Both the position numbers and the translations under genes were made by a program. A stretch of 27,008 nt of DNA from a virus: IMG/VR virus record IMGVR_UViG_3300033108_000003, positions 1 through 27,008 of that record; one strand, written 5' to 3'. Under the pieces are notes generated by a model that worked only from the letters and a program-made list of their open reading frames with translations, was not told the DNA's origin and did no database searches. Positions 7,076 through 13,270 of the stretch are shown here, one piece after another (within the stretch, counting starts at the first letter, position 1; every line of letters starts with the position of its first letter).

Positions 7076-7884
7076 AGCAGCACCACTTGCGGGGCATCAA
7101 TGGTGAAGCCCGCTGCGTTTTTATGCCCGCCCCCGCCATACTTCTTAGCAATTTCGGATACGTCAAAACTGCCAATGGAACGAAGGGAGTAAGACCGTTT
7201 GCCGTCTGCGCGGTCACAGTATGAGACGCTGAAAGGAGCATCAGGGTAGACCTTACATAGCTCGTTACCAACCTCGCTGACATTGGCGGTGCAGTTGAGC
7301 AAAGGCACCTCGTACCCCGCAACAACCCCCATCCTCACGTCTTTCTGCGCCCCGCTTATTTGCTTGTCCTGAAACGCGATTATTGCCGCACCAGCGGACA
7401 GCGCAGTGTCAAGACTGAACATTTTCCATTCCTCAAAATCTTTCGGGAGTGTGGCAATGTAGGCGTTAACCTCCCGGCTGGCTGGAAGCGCCCACGTCCA
7501 AAGGTCACGGTCCTGCACGTATCGGAGAATAGCCGGTGGGGTTGCATCACCAAAAAACCACTCCCACGCCATAATCGCCCCTGACTTGGTGCTGTCAAAA
7601 ACTGCGTAGGGAAGTCCTGCAAGCTCGCCCATCGCTGTTTTGTGGTGGTCAAGGATTGTGATGTTGCCTTGTACCTTTGCGGCCAACAACTCGCACGTAT
7701 TGCGGTCATAGGAAAAATCCACGATAAAAAGGCTGTTAAGGGCATCGGGCAAGTCAGGCACTGGTTGACCATACTGCACGGGTATGAAATTTACATCCGT
7801 CATGTGACCGCACAGCCCCTCCCAACAGGCATAAGCAGCCCCAAAACCATCTGCGTCATTGTGGTACAGCACCGCTGTTTTCAT
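7072..7884 (-). CDS. DHH/DHHA1-family phosphoesterase
   Basis: This 270-residue protein has the full set of DHH motifs: HNDADG at 8-13, DFSYD at 56-60, LDHHKTA at 78-84, DRD in the middle and the DHHA1 signature GGGGHKNAAGF at about 250-260. DHH enzymes are manganese-dependent and hydrolyse phosphodiester or phosphoanhydride bonds, for example in nano-RNA, cyclic dinucleotides or polyphosphate. The substrate is not readable from sequence. The ATG at 7884 forms an ATGA overlap and has AAGGAG seven bases upstream, so it is preferred to the GTG at 7890. Placed in the repressor-led unit, it may degrade short RNAs or a nucleotide signal during early infection; this is inference. Confidence 0.85.
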   Translation of the reverse strand: MKTAVLYHNDADGFGAAYACWEGLCGHMTDVNFIPVQYGQPVPDLPDALNSLFIVDFSYDRNTCELLAAKVQGNITILDHHKTAMGELAGLPYAVFDSTKSGAIMAWEWFFGDATPPAILRYVQDRDLWTWALPASREVNAYIATLPKDFEEWKMFSLDTALSAGAAIIAFQDKQISGAQKDVRMGVVAGYEVPLLNCTANVSEVGNELCKVYPDAPFSVSYCDRADGKRSYSLRSIGSFDVSEIAKKYGGGGHKNAAGFTIDAPQVVLL

Positions 7885-8066
7885 CTGCACTCTCCTTGAA
7901 CAAAGTTAGTTACCGCCGCCTCAAACTCCCCCACATCAAACACCCCCATTTCCCCGCTGTGGCAATCCTTTATCCCGATCCGCCCTTGCGCCGTATGCAC
8001 CAGCATGAACCGGCCTATCTGCATACGGGGGGAGGGGAGGGGGGTGTCACCCTTGAGCTTGCCCAT
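7881..8066 (-). CDS. Hypothetical small protein
   Basis: This 61-residue protein overlaps its upstream neighbour by 20 bases and the DHH start by ATGA. A GGGAGG site lies five bases before the start, inside the preceding gene. The core (GRFMLVHTAQGRIGIKDCHSGEMGVFDVGEFEAAV, residues 18-52) looks like a tiny beta barrel followed by a helix. No family is recognised. Confidence 0.6.
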   Translation of the reverse strand: MGKLKGDTPLPSPRMQIGRFMLVHTAQGRIGIKDCHSGEMGVFDVGEFEAAVTNFVQGECR

Positions 8067-8271
8067 TGTCGGCCTCCCTTATTTCAATTTCATACTTTGG
8101 CTTGCCGTCAACGGTTACTGTTTCAACATTCCCCACGCCCACTTTGTCAATGATAGACTTGAGAACGTCGCTAGTAACATCCTGCTTGCTGGTGAACGCA
8201 GTACGCGCCTTGTTGAGTCGTCCAGCGTAGATACGTTTTGAAAGAGCAGCACACGCAACCGTTATTTGCAT
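8047..8271 (-). CDS. DUF7446-like phage protein
   Basis: This 74-residue protein has the pattern SKRIYAGRL, then SKQDVTSDVL and DGKPKYEIEIRE. I associate this with DUF7446, a small uncharacterised phage family seen in early regions. The ATG at 8271 lies seven bases after GGAGG; the GTG at 8274 would be closer and is less likely. The predicted fold is beta-beta-helix-beta. It overlaps the stop of the upstream gene. Function is unknown. Confidence 0.6.
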   Translation of the reverse strand: MQITVACAALSKRIYAGRLNKARTAFTSKQDVTSDVLKSIIDKVGVGNVETVTVDGKPKYEIEIREADNGQAQG

Positions 8272-8471
8272 CACTCCACCTCCTTCATGTTATCAAGGCA
8301 CTCCTTCGCAGAAAGCCCGTAACCCTTCGCCACCACCTTGCTCAGCCGGTTGTCAGGGTAGACATAGGCGGCGTACACTTCCTCGTGGTCGTGGCAGCAG
8401 GTGATTATCACCGATACCCATTTGCCGGGATAGAACCGCTTGATGGCTTGCCGTAGCTCTTGCGGTGTCAT
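8271..8471 (-). CDS. Hypothetical protein
   Basis: This 66-residue protein starts with an ATGA overlap to the membrane-protein gene and has a strong GGAGGAAACGCC leader. It contains an N-terminal helix (PQELRQAIKRFYPGKW), a central beta segment with CCHDHEE, and a C-terminal helix (SAKECLDNMKE). The Cys-Cys-His-Asp-His run could bind metal. No family is recognised. Confidence 0.6.
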   Translation of the reverse strand: MTPQELRQAIKRFYPGKWVSVIITCCHDHEEVYAAYVYPDNRLSKVVAKGYGLSAKECLDNMKEVE

Positions 8472-8800
8472 GGCGTTTCCTCCTTCCCATCAAATATCGC
8501 CGCCTCGCACATCATTTGCCAGAACTGCGCCCCCGCCAAAAAGAACCGGCCCACGGCGGCAAGAATGGCGATCATGGCAATATCGGATGCTACGGAAAGC
8601 CAACGGGGAACGCTGCGCCCTTTCTTCTTGGCGATTTTCTTTATCTCTGTGTTGAGGGCGAAAAACGTCAACATGACAATATTGACCCAAAGGAAAAACA
8701 CAGTGATGTTAGACGCCCAATCCACACCGCGAAAGAAGCCGTAATATGCCCCTGCGAACAATCCTCCGTTGACCGCTCCCCAATACAGTTTCCTAACCAT
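8468..8800 (-). CDS. Predicted three-helix membrane protein
   Basis: This 110-residue protein has hydrophobic helices at about residues 6-23, 30-49 and 71-92, joined by a strongly basic loop (EIKKIAKKKGRS). It starts inside the end of the repressor gene, with GAAGGAGGGG four to six bases before the ATG. A membrane protein directly behind a phage repressor could act in superinfection exclusion or membrane sensing. A holin is less likely because the lysis genes are elsewhere. No family is recognised, so the role is open. Confidence 0.65.
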   Translation of the reverse strand: MVRKLYWGAVNGGLFAGAYYGFFRGVDWASNITVFFLWVNIVMLTFFALNTEIKKIAKKKGRSVPRWLSVASDIAMIAILAAVGRFFLAGAQFWQMMCEAAIFDGKEETP

Positions 8801-8996
8801 TGTTCCCCTCCTTCGTGGTTAAATCCTCCACCTTGCACCCTAGCGCCCTGGCGATCCGGTTGCCGGTATGCTCCGTACACTCCCCGTCACGTTCCAGCCT
8901 GTAGATAGTGGACAATGAGCACTCGGATTTAACCGCGAGCTTTTCCATTGACCATTGCTTTTCTCTTCGTTTTGCTGCCAGCCTAGATAGCTTCAT
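8793..8996 (-). CDS. XRE-family helix-turn-helix regulator (repressor-like)
   Basis: This 67-residue protein is essentially one HTH_XRE domain: SRLAAKRREKQWSMEKLAVKSECSLSTIYRLERDGECTEHTGNRIARALGCKVEDL shows the five-helix pattern, with the recognition helix at about SLSTIYRLE (residues 28-36). It is a Cro/CI-type DNA binder without a separate oligomerisation or cleavage domain. GGAGG lies four bases before the ATG. It is the first gene of the leftward unit and faces the divergent control region, so it probably regulates both directions and itself. Confidence 0.85.
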   Translation of the reverse strand: MKLSRLAAKRREKQWSMEKLAVKSECSLSTIYRLERDGECTEHTGNRIARALGCKVEDLTTKEGNNG

Positions 8997-9035
8997 AGTG
9001 CCTCCACTTCTGCGGGTGTTGTCAAATTCAAGGCA

Positions 9036-9064
9036 AGCTTAACCCCTTTCTCCGCCCATTGCAA
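9036..9064 (-). promoter_or_regulatory. Candidate leftward promoter for the repressor unit
   Basis: On the minus strand TTGCAA (9059-9064) and TAAGCT (9036-9041) are spaced by 17 bases. The match to sigma-70 boxes is modest (4/6 and 3/6). It would give a leader of about 35 bases before the repressor ATG. It is supported mainly by position. Confidence 0.35.
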
Positions 9065-9080
9065 CTATTTATTTAGGTAT

Positions 9081-9112
9081 CTAAAAAAATATTCACGCGC
9101 ATATTTTTTTAG
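9081..9112. promoter_or_regulatory. Perfect 12-bp inverted repeat, probable operator
   Basis: CTAAAAAAATAT (9081-9092) and ATATTTTTTTAG (9101-9112) are exact inverted copies around TCACGCGC. The element ends one base before the rightward -35 box and lies upstream of the leftward promoter. A repressor bound here could shut both. A second short inverted pair, AGGTATC (9075-9081) and GATACCT (9137-9143), brackets the rightward promoter. Confidence 0.6.
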
Positions 9113-9113
9113 C

Positions 9114-9142
9114 TTGACAGCCCCCGGTTATCGTGCGATACC
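9114..9142 (+). promoter_or_regulatory. Rightward early promoter
   Basis: A perfect -35 box TTGACA (9114-9119) is followed after 17 bases by GATACC (9137-9142), preceded by TG as in extended -10 promoters. The -10 itself is weak (3/6). It points into the early operon starting at 9191 and touches the inverted repeat, as expected for a repressor-controlled early promoter. Confidence 0.55.
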
Positions 9143-9190
9143 TTTCTCATGATATCCAATCTACCGGCGTTTCATTACAGGGAGGCTGTT

Positions 9191-9442
9191 ATGGAAATAC
9201 GCTGCATGTATGACGACTGCAACGCGCTGCTAGGGCATCGGGGGGATGAGGCGGGGGAGACTTCGGGCATCTGCGAAACGTGCCTTGATACCCATTGGCC
9301 TAATGAAGCGGCCAAGGTGAGAGCCTACCGCACCTGCGCCGGTTGCGAGAGAAAGTCCATCAAGTGCCAGATGGTTGCTTGCGATGAGCTGTCGGCGGTG
9401 CTGGATGAAATCGACCAGCGGCTGCGCCAGGAGGGGAAATGA
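9191..9442 (+). CDS. Small zinc-ribbon protein, first early rightward gene
   Basis: This 83-residue protein starts at an ATG five bases after GGGAGG. An in-frame upstream ATG at 9149 falls too close to the promoter. It has two Cys sets: CMYDDC and CETC in the first half, then CAGCERKSIKC. Such ribbons bind zinc and often contact nucleic acids or host polymerase in phages. The C-terminal 20 residues form a helix (SAVLDEIDQRLRQEG). No specific family is recognised. Its stop overlaps the next start by ATGA. Confidence 0.65.
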   Translation: MEIRCMYDDCNALLGHRGDEAGETSGICETCLDTHWPNEAAKVRAYRTCAGCERKSIKCQMVACDELSAVLDEIDQRLRQEGK

Positions 9443-9588
9443 AACTTTGCCCACGCTGCCGGAAGAATGAGACGGACACATTTTACTGCAAGCAGTGCCA
9501 GCGCGAGTTAAAGAAGCCGCCCATGTGCAAAGCGAGCACCACCCGCCCCGCATGGTGGCCTTGGAATGAAGGGGGGAAAAACGTATGA
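9439..9588 (+). CDS. Very small zinc-ribbon protein
   Basis: This 49-residue protein begins at an ATGA overlap with the gene before and ends at an ATGA overlap with the gene after. The N-terminus MKLCPRCRKN followed by FYCKQCQREL gives a classic CxxC/CxxC zinc knuckle; the remainder is a Trp/Pro-rich tail (RPAWWPWNEG). The chained overlaps argue that it is translated. Function is unknown. Confidence 0.6.
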   Translation: MKLCPRCRKNETDTFYCKQCQRELKKPPMCKASTTRPAWWPWNEGGKNV

Positions 9589-9761
9589 CGTGGCAACCAT
9601 CCCGTGTCCGCCGCGATCACCGGCACATCACCCGCAACTGTCTACTATTCATCGCCGCCATTCTCTTATCTTGCTGGCTCTGGTCGCTGGCCGGTGACAT
9701 AGACGGCGGGAACGTTAATTGGAAGGAAATGGCGCGAGAGGGCGCAAGGAGGACGAAGTGA
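9585..9761 (+). CDS. Small single-pass membrane protein
   Basis: This 58-residue protein starts in an ATGA overlap. It has a basic N-terminus (RVRRDHRHITRN), one hydrophobic helix (CLLFIAAILLSCWLWSLAG, about residues 19-37) and a short polar tail. The positive-inside rule places the N-terminus in the cytoplasm. No family is recognised. A small early membrane protein may alter host membrane functions or block superinfection, but nothing confirms this. Confidence 0.55.
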   Translation: MTWQPSRVRRDHRHITRNCLLFIAAILLSCWLWSLAGDIDGGNVNWKEMAREGARRTK

Positions 9762-10213
9762 GGATGAGCGAAGCGGAGCTAGCCGCCTACCAATCGCGTC
9801 AGGGGAAGGACGCCTTTCAGCGACTCATAGAGAGCAAGGGCTTTAACCCCCGCGAAGAGGTTGACCACATGGCGGTGGCTCAGTACCTCGACCTTCTAGG
9901 CTTGTTTTGGATGCATGTGCCAAACGAGGGCCGCCGCAAGGCATCGACAGGTGCGCGGCTAAAGGCTATGGGGATGCTCCCCGGTGTTTCAGATTTCATC
10001 ATCTTTGACGCCCCCCCGCTTCACCCCTGCGCCAAAGGGGTAGCTTTGGAGTTGAAGCGAACTAAGGGTGGGACGGTATCGGACGCACAACAGGAATTTC
10101 TTGACCGGCTCAACCGCAAGGGTTGGCTGACCCACATTGCCCACGGCGCAAATGAGTCGCTTGATTACCTTCGCGGCCTTGGCTGGCATGTGGGATCAAA
10201 ATTATCGAAGTGA
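9758..10213 (+). CDS. VRR-NUC domain nuclease
   Basis: This 151-residue protein of the PD-(D/E)xK superfamily has the VRR-NUC core: MHVPNEGRR, then GMLPGVSDFIIFD supplying the metal-binding Asp, GVALELKRTKGG with the E-x-K pair, and SDAQQEFLDRLNRKGW with the supporting Gln. Related phage proteins are proposed to cut branched DNA or Holliday junctions during replication and packaging. A GTG at 9758 forms a GTGA overlap and lies five bases after AAGGAGG; the ATG at 9764 is the alternative and would remove two residues. Confidence 0.8.
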   Translation: MRMSEAELAAYQSRQGKDAFQRLIESKGFNPREEVDHMAVAQYLDLLGLFWMHVPNEGRRKASTGARLKAMGMLPGVSDFIIFDAPPLHPCAKGVALELKRTKGGTVSDAQQEFLDRLNRKGWLTHIAHGANESLDYLRGLGWHVGSKLSK

Positions 10214-10223
10214 GGAGGAAGTA

Positions 10224-10391
10224 ATGCCTAAGCGCATGGTGCAGGAATGGGAAGCCGAAACCCTCTACGAGAGGGTGAAGCGTTGCCGCCAAATGCTTTT
10301 TCTTCACGGACTTTTGTCTTACAAGGAAAACGTGAAGGTGTGGGATCGCCTGAATAAAATGGAAGCCAGATTGAAAGGAGAGGAAGAGTGA
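10224..10391 (+). CDS. Hypothetical small helical protein
   Basis: This 55-residue protein starts after a GAGGAGGAAGTA leader. It is almost entirely amphipathic helix with alternating Lys/Arg and Glu (AETLYERVKRCRQMLFLHG, then KVWDRLNKMEARLKGEEE). No family is recognised. It is coupled to the next gene by a GTGA overlap and could be its small partner. Confidence 0.55.
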   Translation: MPKRMVQEWEAETLYERVKRCRQMLFLHGLLSYKENVKVWDRLNKMEARLKGEEE

Positions 10392-10687
10392 GCGAGGGGA
10401 CTAAACACGACGCTAGCAAGCTTGACTGGAGCCTGTTGGATATGGATCTGATAGAGCCTTTGATTCCCGTTCTTATCCTTGGCGAGCAGCGGTACACCTA
10501 CGAAAACTGGAAAAAGGATTTTGGCCCTAACGCGCAGCGCAGGTTTAGAGCCGCTATGCTGCGCCACATTCAAGCGGCGGGTAATGACCCTTTGTCCATC
10601 AATGAGCAAGACGGGGGTGTGTATCACTACGCACAAATAGCTATCAACGCGTTGTTTGCGCTGTACCACGCGAAGAAAAAGGCATGA
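10388..10687 (+). CDS. dATP/dGTP diphosphohydrolase N-terminal-type domain protein
   Basis: This 99-residue protein starts at GTG in a GTGA overlap. It matches the pattern of the dATP/dGTP diphosphohydrolase N-terminal domain: KHDASKLDWSLLD, then YENWKKDFGPNAQRRFRAAMLRHI, and HYAQIAINALFALYH. In larger phage proteins this domain accompanies MazG-like enzymes that adjust deoxynucleotide pools, including those of phages with modified adenine. Here it stands alone. Whether it is catalytic by itself cannot be read from sequence. Conserved His, Asp and Glu residues in the first and third helices could bind metal and phosphate. Confidence 0.65.
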   Translation: MSEGTKHDASKLDWSLLDMDLIEPLIPVLILGEQRYTYENWKKDFGPNAQRRFRAAMLRHIQAAGNDPLSINEQDGGVYHYAQIAINALFALYHAKKKA

Positions 10688-10851
10688 GCGGTTTCCGCAC
10701 CCCATACACCCCTCCCGCTTGCCGCTGTGGGCGGGAGTTAGCCACGGCGGTATTTCAATGGAACGGAGCGAGCGGGGCCGCTAGTGCTTTCCTGTGCTGG
10801 AGGTGCTGGCTTGCGGAGAGGAACGGACATGACACAAGTGATGCTGAATAA
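10684..10851 (+). CDS. Very small zinc-ribbon protein
   Basis: This 55-residue protein begins at an ATGA overlap. ACRCGREL at residues 13-20 and CWRCWLAERN near 38-47 form a four-Cys zinc ribbon. The final 23 bases overlap the next gene in another frame. The overlap at its start and the paired Cys motifs support translation. No family is recognised. Confidence 0.5.
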   Translation: MSGFRTPYTPPACRCGRELATAVFQWNGASGAASAFLCWRCWLAERNGHDTSDAE

Positions 10852-11149
10852 GGAGGACGCCCGATCAATCACCATCCTGGCGCTGATAGAGACGCTGCTT
10901 ATCGACCTTCGCCGCACGGCGATACCCAAGACGCGCCGGGATAACGCTATCAGGGCCATGCAGGAGAAGCTTGAGGTGGCGAACGAAACGTTTGTGGGCG
11001 TGGTAGGTGAGGATTTCATAACCTACTGCGACAGATATTTATGTCAGGTTCAAAACAGCACCGATAACTTCTTTGATGAAATCACCGAGCACGACCTTTT
11101 AGAGATGGAGCGGGTCAAGGCTAATTGGCCAAACGGGGAGGCGACATGA
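10829..11149 (+). CDS. Hypothetical early protein
   Basis: This 106-residue protein starts seven bases after GAGAGG. An upstream in-frame ATG at 10784 lacks a ribosome site. The N-terminal half is helical (SITILALIETLLIDLRRTAI, then RDNAIRAMQEKLEVAN). The second half contains aromatic and acidic residues (FITYCDRYLCQVQ, FFDEITEHDLLEME). No family is recognised. It overlaps the following zinc-finger gene by ATGA. Confidence 0.6.
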   Translation: MTQVMLNKEDARSITILALIETLLIDLRRTAIPKTRRDNAIRAMQEKLEVANETFVGVVGEDFITYCDRYLCQVQNSTDNFFDEITEHDLLEMERVKANWPNGEAT

Positions 11150-11730
11150 AACTCTGCGCCCGCTGCCAGAAGCGCCCTACCCCTTCCAAGCGCCGTAAAT
11201 ACTGCGATCCCTGCCAGGAGATAGTCGAGAAGGAGAACAACGTTAAATCCACCGCCAAGGGTAACGCCAAGGCGAAGGCTAAACGGGCCGAGCTGCGGGC
11301 GGCGAAGGGGTTTACCTGCCGCTGTGGTTGTGGGCGCGAAGTGAGGCACCCCAAGTTCTACCACCCCGACTGTAAGGAAGCCGCCCGCCGTCAACGGCTG
11401 GACAAGCAAGCCGAGCGGAGCCGTGCAAAGATGGCGGTTTACAAGGGAAGCGGGCCGAAGCAACTCACCCCCCATACGCCGACACAAGGGGTATTGACCG
11501 ACGAGGAACAGGCGCGGATAGACGCGGAGGCGCGGGAGAGGGAGGCGAAATACGACCGCTGGCGCTTCCGGCAATTAGGGCTGACATTCTCCCCCGGTCG
11601 CCCGCTGGCATCGGAGCCGCGCAGCTTGACGCGGGAGGAGATAGAGGCATTGGCGGCGGTGTATAGACCGCCTAGCGTGGAGGATGGACTACATTTGAAG
11701 CCGTGGGTGCTTCATGGAGGAGGCGCATGA
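11146..11730 (+). CDS. Double zinc-ribbon protein with charged linker
   Basis: From the ATGA-coupled ATG the product is 194 residues. Two metal sites are visible: CARC with YCDPC (residues 4-25), and CRCGCGREV with FYHPDC (about 58-78). Between and after them lie Lys/Ala/Arg-rich segments that could bind nucleic acid. The C-terminal third is helical with RWRFRQLGL and a TREEIEALA helix. The layout suggests a nucleic-acid-binding adaptor. No family is recognised, and the base composition is like its neighbours. Confidence 0.6.
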   Translation: MKLCARCQKRPTPSKRRKYCDPCQEIVEKENNVKSTAKGNAKAKAKRAELRAAKGFTCRCGCGREVRHPKFYHPDCKEAARRQRLDKQAERSRAKMAVYKGSGPKQLTPHTPTQGVLTDEEQARIDAEAREREAKYDRWRFRQLGLTFSPGRPLASEPRSLTREEIEALAAVYRPPSVEDGLHLKPWVLHGGGA

Positions 11731-11927
11731 AAAAGGAAGAAATTGACCTGAGATTTTACTACCCCTACAACACGCCGGGGCGCTGCCGCAAGTGCGACCA
11801 CAAGACCTACAGGGCTGGACAGGTGGGGGCGATACCTCCGGGGATACATTGCCCGATCTGCGGCTGGCGCGACTTTGATATGAAGGGGATGGGGCTGGTG
11901 GATTGGGACGCGCAGCCGGTGCGTTAA
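11727..11927 (+). CDS. Small zinc-ribbon protein
   Basis: This 66-residue protein begins in an ATGA overlap. CRKCDHKTY near residue 20 and HCPICGW near 42 form a rubredoxin-like ribbon, with aromatic residues on either side (RFYYPYN, WRDFD). It is the last gene before the promoter of the homing endonuclease, so it may mark the original edge of the early operon. Function is unknown. Confidence 0.6.
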   Translation: MKKEEIDLRFYYPYNTPGRCRKCDHKTYRAGQVGAIPPGIHCPICGWRDFDMKGMGLVDWDAQPVR

Positions 11928-11935
11928 AACCCTAC

Positions 11936-11965
11936 TTGACGCGCAGCGGCGTTTTGGGTTATACT
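11936..11965 (+). promoter_or_regulatory. Promoter of the homing endonuclease
   Basis: TTGACG (11936-11941) and TATACT (11960-11965) are separated by 18 bases, a near-consensus sigma-70 promoter. It lies in the 63-base gap before the HNH gene, within an operon otherwise read through, so the endonuclease appears to have brought its own signal. Confidence 0.7.
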
Positions 11966-11990
11966 GCTTGCGCTTCAGATAGGAGGGTAT

Positions 11991-12617
11991 ATGGAAGACT
12001 TGACCGGAGAAGTATGGAAGCCTGTTGTTGGTTTAGAAAGTGACTACGAGATTAGCAGCAAGGGGCGGCTTAGAGCAATCTACCGCAGCAGAAGCAGTTT
12101 ATGGCGCAATTCAGGTAATCCCATTGTAAGGCTACTGTCTCCACGTATCAGCAACGGTTACTACAGGACGCATATTGGATTGGTGCATAGGCTTGTTGCC
12201 AGAGCTTTTTGCGACGGTTTTGCACCCGACCTTGTGGTGAATCACTTGAACGGAGTGAGAACAGACAACCGGCCTGAAAACCTTGAATGGTGCACGCCCA
12301 AGCAGAACGCTCAACACGCATGGGAAACTGGCTTGTGCAATGAGGAAACGCGGGCCAAGATGAGCGCCAAGGCTAAGTTGAGGACCGGAAATAAAAACTC
12401 CTGTTGGCGTGGCAAGGTGCAAATTTCAAAGTTAAACGGGACGGTAGTTCATATTGCAGACGATTTGAGGGGGGCGGCGGAATGGGTCAGAGAGCACACG
12501 CAATTCAAACAGGCAGCAAAGGGGAACATCAGCTTAGCTTGCAATGGGAAGAGGGGGATAAAGAAGATGTACGGGCACTATTTCAGCTACATCAAGGAGG
12601 TCCGGACGCCAGTTTAG
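11991..12617 (+). CDS. Free-standing HNH homing endonuclease (NUMOD4-HNH)
   Basis: This 208-residue protein starts after AGGAGGG. Residues 7-30 (EVWKPVVGLESDYEISSKG) are a NUMOD4 DNA-binding motif. VHRLVARAF (65-73), NHLNG (84-88), DNRPENLEW (92-100) and a final His near 109 form the HNH_3 nuclease. The C-terminus (FKQAAKGNISLACNG, then GHYFSYIKE) is a NUMOD1-type recognition element. It should make site-specific DNA breaks that promote its own spread. No intron core was recognised around it. The gene after it has no conventional start, which suggests that insertion disturbed that gene's 5' end. Confidence 0.9.
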   Translation: MEDLTGEVWKPVVGLESDYEISSKGRLRAIYRSRSSLWRNSGNPIVRLLSPRISNGYYRTHIGLVHRLVARAFCDGFAPDLVVNHLNGVRTDNRPENLEWCTPKQNAQHAWETGLCNEETRAKMSAKAKLRTGNKNSCWRGKVQISKLNGTVVHIADDLRGAAEWVREHTQFKQAAKGNISLACNGKRGIKKMYGHYFSYIKEVRTPV

Positions 12618-12643
12618 AGCATCTTATCGGTGCAATTAAGGGC

Positions 12644-13270
12644 ATGAGCGAAGAGGGCAAGATTGCTTTCATCAACAAGGTCAAGCTGGCATTGCACGAA
12701 ATTTCGCCTTTTAAAACCGAGCCTGTCGATTGCGTCATCTGGGTCAAAGGCACTAGCGTTAAGGCTAACGACTACAACCCAAATTCCGTCGCTCCGGTCG
12801 AAATGGAGTTACTGAAAACCTCTATCCTTGCTGACGGATACACACAACCCATTGTCACCTTTCCCGTTGACGATCACAGAGAAGTAGTTGATGGTTTTCA
12901 CCGCAACCGCGTGGGAAAAGAGTGTGAAGAGGTAAAAGCCCGCGTTCTCGGCTACCTTCCTGTTGTAACCATCAACGCAGACCGCACAGACAAAAATGAC
13001 CGCATTGCGGCCACTATTCGCCATAACAGGGCGCGTGGCAAACACAAAGTGGAGTCCATGTCTGACATCGTGATAGAGCTCAAAAAGCGCAACTGGTCCG
13101 ATGCCAAGATATGCAAGGAACTTGGCATGGATGAGGATGAGGTGTTGCGCCTGTGCCAAGTGTCGGGGCTGGTGGAAGTCTTTGGTGATGCCGAGTTCAG
13201 CAAAGCCTGGGATGCGGAAATCTTCTCGGATGAAGACATTGACTTGCTTGACGAGGAGGATATCGCGTAA
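12644..13270 (+). CDS. ibrB: IbrB-like ParB-fold protein, 5' end uncertain
   Basis: From the ATG at 12644 the product is 208 residues. The ParB/Srx fold is clear: SVKANDYNPNSVAPVEMELL (39-58), the box GYTQPIV, the catalytic-type DGFHRNRVGKE (83-93), and IRHNRARGKH. An HTH (SDAKICKELGMDEDEVLRL) follows. This is the IbrB type that pairs with IbrA. The frame stays open upstream through the endonuclease end, and about a dozen upstream residues (ASLEHLIGAIKG) resemble the usual IbrB N-terminus. Yet no ATG, GTG or TTG lies there behind the AAGGAGG at 12594. The true start is therefore unclear or has been lost. ParB-fold proteins bind or hydrolyse nucleotides; this one may act on DNA or phosphorylate a partner. 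Confidence 0.8.
   Translation: MSEEGKIAFINKVKLALHEISPFKTEPVDCVIWVKGTSVKANDYNPNSVAPVEMELLKTSILADGYTQPIVTFPVDDHREVVDGFHRNRVGKECEEVKARVLGYLPVVTINADRTDKNDRIAATIRHNRARGKHKVESMSDIVIELKKRNWSDAKICKELGMDEDEVLRLCQVSGLVEVFGDAEFSKAWDAEIFSDEDIDLLDEEDIA

Noticed and set aside
11991-12617. Group I intron carrying the HNH gene
   Set aside because: No intron core elements recognised, and the flanking coding sequences do not join into one interrupted gene; treated as free-standing.
12404-12643. Upstream extension of ibrB within the endonuclease gene
   Set aside because: The frame is open but overlaps the endonuclease C-terminus for over 200 bases and shows no start with a ribosome site; only the last dozen residues resemble the family.
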